A stretch of 60,739 nt of DNA from Clostridia bacterium (GTDB taxonomy: Bacteria > Bacillota > Clostridia > Christensenellales > Borkfalkiaceae), in assembly GCA_900767815.1 (NCBI GenBank), contig CAAGAM010000119.1, positions 1 to 60,739 on the forward strand, written 5' to 3'. Position numbers and translations under genes: made by a program. Positions 58,793 to 60,739 of the stretch are shown here, one piece after another; position 1 is the stretch's first letter, and each line of letters opens with the position of its first letter. The notes below the pieces were generated by a model, which ran no database searches, was not told the origin of the DNA, and saw only the letters and a program-made list of their open reading frames with translations.

Positions 58793-60094
58793 ATGAGATT
58801 ATACGACGTTATAAAAAAGAAGCGCGACGGCGGAAAACTTTCAAAAGAAGAAATAGATTTCGTTATAAGCGGTTACACTGCGGGCGATATTCCCGATTAT
58901 CAGATTTCCGCGCTTTTAATGGCAATTTATTTTCGCGGAATGGATATCGGGGAGACGACCGAGCTTACTTTGGCGATAAGTCGTTCGGGGCAGAGGTTTG
59001 ATTTTAAAGATATAACGGGAATCCGCGCCGATAAGCATTCCACGGGCGGCGTGGGAGACAAAACTTCGCTCATCGTCGCGCCCGTCGTTGCGTCTCTCGG
59101 AGTAAAAGTCGCGAAGATAAGCGGCAGAGGACTCGGACATACGGGCGGAACGGTCGATAAACTCGAAGCGATAAAAGGATACAATGCCGAACTCCCTATG
59201 AAAGATTTCGTGAGGATTGCAAACGAAGTCGGCATGTCAATAATCGGGCAAAGCGGAGACGTGGCGCCCGCGGATAAAAAACTTTACGCCCTTCGCGACG
59301 TAACGGCAACCGTGGACAGTATCCCCCTTATCGCTTCCAGCATTATGGGCAAAAAACTCGCCGCGGACGACGATTGCATCGTTCTGGACGTAAAAACGGG
59401 GAGCGGCGCTTTTATGCGCGACGAAGCTTCCGCAAAAGAGCTTGCAAACGTTATGGTCGGCATCGGGAAGCGCGCGGGCAAAAAAATAACCGCGCTTATA
59501 ACCGATATGGATAAGCCGCTCGGAAAAGCGATCGGCAACACGTTGGAGGTTGTCGAAGCGATAGACGCGCTTCGCGGGAACGCGCCCGACGATCTTATGG
59601 CTCTTTCGGTCGCGCTTTCAACCGAAATACTTTTTCTTGCGGGCAAAGGCGATAGGAACGAGTGTGAAAAACTTGTCTATAAGTCGATTAACGAGGGTTT
59701 TGCACTAAAAAAGTTCGCAGAATCCGTCAAAGCCCACGGCGGTGACGAAAGATGGATTTACAACACGAGTCTTTTCCCGAAGGCTCGTTATTCGGCAGAA
59801 TTCAAAGCGACAAAAGCGGGCTATATAGAGCGCGTCGATACGGACGGATACGGAATCGCGAGCCTGCTTCTCGGGGCGGGAAGGAATACAAAAGACGATA
59901 TAATAGTGCCGACGGCGGGGATAATTCTCGATAAAAAGACGGGCGATAAGGTCGGGAAAGGGGAAAGGATTGCCACGCTTTATGCTGAGGATGAGTTTTT
60001 GTTCGAATCCGCGTTAAAGAAATTGAACGAAAGTACGCATATAGGTAACGTCAAGCCCGGGCAAAGGTCTGTCGTGATCGGAAGAGTAGAATAA
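58793..60094 (+). CDS. pdp: Pyrimidine-nucleoside phosphorylase
   Basis: 433 residues from ATG 58793 (GGTGAAAAG upstream); the reading from 58763 would run from the tandem repeat. It cleaves thymidine, deoxyuridine and uridine with phosphate. The family signature is SGRGLGHTGGTVDKLEAI at ~112-129, with DKHSTGGVGDKTSL (~80-93) binding phosphate and IGQSGDVAPADKKLYALRDVTATV following. A C-terminal alpha/beta domain starts near 345. An antisense copy of the dispersed 14-mer at 59677-59690 is read as YKSINEGF. It could equally be called deoA; length and the Bacillota context favour the broader pdp type. Confidence 0.94.
   Translation: MRLYDVIKKKRDGGKLSKEEIDFVISGYTAGDIPDYQISALLMAIYFRGMDIGETTELTLAISRSGQRFDFKDITGIRADKHSTGGVGDKTSLIVAPVVASLGVKVAKISGRGLGHTGGTVDKLEAIKGYNAELPMKDFVRIANEVGMSIIGQSGDVAPADKKLYALRDVTATVDSIPLIASSIMGKKLAADDDCIVLDVKTGSGAFMRDEASAKELANVMVGIGKRAGKKITALITDMDKPLGKAIGNTLEVVEAIDALRGNAPDDLMALSVALSTEILFLAGKGDRNECEKLVYKSINEGFALKKFAESVKAHGGDERWIYNTSLFPKARYSAEFKATKAGYIERVDTDGYGIASLLLGAGRNTKDDIIVPTAGIILDKKTGDKVGKGERIATLYAEDEFLFESALKKLNESTHIGNVKPGQRSVVIGRVE
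59677..59690 (-). repeat. Dispersed 14-mer in pdp
   Basis: CTATAAGTCGATTA, in frame as Y-K-S-I-N, the same reading as in dnaX. Confidence 0.8.
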
Positions 60095-60342
60095 AAACAA
60101 TAAAGTAAGATCGTAGCGGGCAGGCGGGACGCTTTAAAAAATTAAATTATATAATATATTATTTGTCGGACAAATTATCAAAAATGTCTGCTGTTGTCGT
60201 TGTGACGTTTTTATGTCTAAGTGTAGCGATCTGACCGAGAGGCTTTTCTTTTAACGTCTCGTGAAGCGAAGTATAACGCTTTATAATTTTATATGCCGTT
60301 CACAGACTTTGTCGATATGCTGTCTTGCGGTTTGGCGGGGTT

Positions 60343-60366
60343 CGGATTATTCTTGGCCGGTATAGC
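60343..60366 (+). repeat. Dispersed 20-mer, copy 3
   Basis: CGGATTATTCTTGGCCGGTA then TAGC, two changes from copy 1. It lies in the 451-base gap 60095-60545, where I see no gene or clear terminator beside it. The remaining part of the gap is AT-rich. Confidence 0.7.
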
Positions 60367-60496
60367 GAATAAATTCGAGGAAGTAGGATTCCGAATGGTC
60401 GAAAAGGCAAGGTTTAAACGATAAAATCGCTAAAAAATACTGTAATTATCTGTTAAAAAAAAGTTTGAATTTTTTTTTAAAACCCCGTAAAATCGT

Positions 60497-60525
60497 TTGA
60501 CATTACCGAATATTTTTGATAGAAT
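60497..60525 (+). promoter_or_regulatory. Promoter of the tRNA-Gly/tRNA-Arg pair
   Basis: TTGACA (60497-60502), 17 bases, TAGAAT (60520-60525), 20 bases before tRNA-Gly. Confidence 0.85.
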
Positions 60526-60545
60526 ATACAAGCATTGTGAGTGAC

Positions 60546-60619
60546 GCGGGTGTAGTTCAATGGTAGAACACCAGCCTTCCAAGCTGGTTGCGTGGGTCCG
60601 ATTCCCATCACCCGCTCCA
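60546..60619 (+). tRNA. tRNA-Gly (anticodon TCC)
   Basis: 74 bases with acceptor GCGGGTG/CACCCGC, anticodon arm CCAGC-CTTCCAA-GCTGG, T arm GTGGG-TCCGATT-CCCAT and encoded CCA. Reads GGA and probably GGG. Confidence 0.97.
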
Positions 60620-60661
60620 TTATCGATATATCGATAAATCAGGGATTCTACCGACACAAAT

Positions 60662-60738
60662 GCGCCTGTAGCTCAGTTGGATAGAGCACCGCCCTTCTAA
60701 GGCGGGTGTCAGGGGTTCGAATCCCTTCAGGCGCACCA
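60662..60738 (+). tRNA. tRNA-Arg (anticodon TCT)
   Basis: 77 bases with acceptor GCGCCTG/CAGGCGC, anticodon arm CCGCC-CTTCTAA-GGCGG, T arm AGGGG-TTCGAAT-CCCTT and encoded CCA. Reads AGA/AGG. It is 42 bases after tRNA-Gly, so the two are likely processed from one transcript that may continue past the window. Confidence 0.97.
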
Positions 60739-60739
60739 A

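Noticed and set aside
60430..60657. 75-residue minus-strand ORF
   Set aside because: It is antisense to tRNA-Gly and its promoter.

Overview
The window looks like a chromosomal segment of a Bacillota/Clostridia lineage descended from spore formers, probably an anaerobe. This is an inference. It rests on spoIIR, sleB-ypeB, a SPOCS/LysM protein, ymxH and sigH, on pyruvate:ferredoxin oxidoreductase, on a bacterial V-type ATPase operon, on ECF-transporter genes next to truA-rplM-rpsI, and on AGGAGG-type ribosome binding sites with TTGACA-N17-TATAAT promoters. No phage, plasmid, CRISPR or insertion-sequence transposase gene was found.

Layout. 1-6045: envelope and sporulation block (SPOCS/LysM protein, ispE, spoIIR, sleB, ypeB). 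6150-7945: SecB-like chaperone, mscL and a Crp/Fnr regulator. 8031-12130 (minus strand): CmpB-like membrane protein, CDF metal transporter, CorC/HlyC protein and an AT-rich, possibly acquired methyltransferase. 12326-21243: complete V-ATPase operon in the order G/H-I-K-E-C-F-A-B-D, with one strong promoter, a possible attenuator in the leader and a terminator. The proteolipid carries the residues of the Enterococcus hirae Na+ site. 21322-24091: a sigma-G gene lacking its first ~100 codons, then ymxH, mrnC, rlmB and sigH. 24131-27465: dnaX, a repeat-filled gap, ybaB and recR. 27480-34394: an AT-rich accessory island with a membrane-bound XRE regulator, a small secreted protein, an operator-like promoter and structured leader, two duplicated lipoproteins and a 1214-residue secreted hydrolase with GLUG-like repeats. 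34519-38708: MarR regulator and heterodimeric ABC exporter. 38874-44555: tRNA-Ala, mgtE and por. 44804-49390: ecfA1-ecfA2-ecfT-truA and rplM-rpsI. 49590-57074: HAD and MATE genes, a 23-bp-period array, tRNA-Leu, a padR-DUF1700-DUF4097 unit, DUF697, PAP2, an ASRT-like protein and DUF1294. 57222-60094: deoC-deoD-deoA for nucleoside salvage. The end holds tRNA-Gly and tRNA-Arg.

The least explained signals are in the repeats. A 14-mer, TAATCGACTTATAG, is scattered through the window in exact or near-exact form: on the sense strand just upstream of genes, and in frame inside genes, mostly on the antisense strand. A second family carries CTCGGCGGA ends and includes a 94-bp perfect direct duplication between dnaX and ybaB. 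A 20-bp motif recurs three times, twice just before terminators. An array upstream of tRNA-Leu keeps an exact 23-bp period over 13 units although its sequence is degenerate. Together with the truncated sigG these are the main leads; the 27.5-34.3 kb island is the best candidate for an undescribed gene system. All family assignments come from reading the sequence, with no database search.
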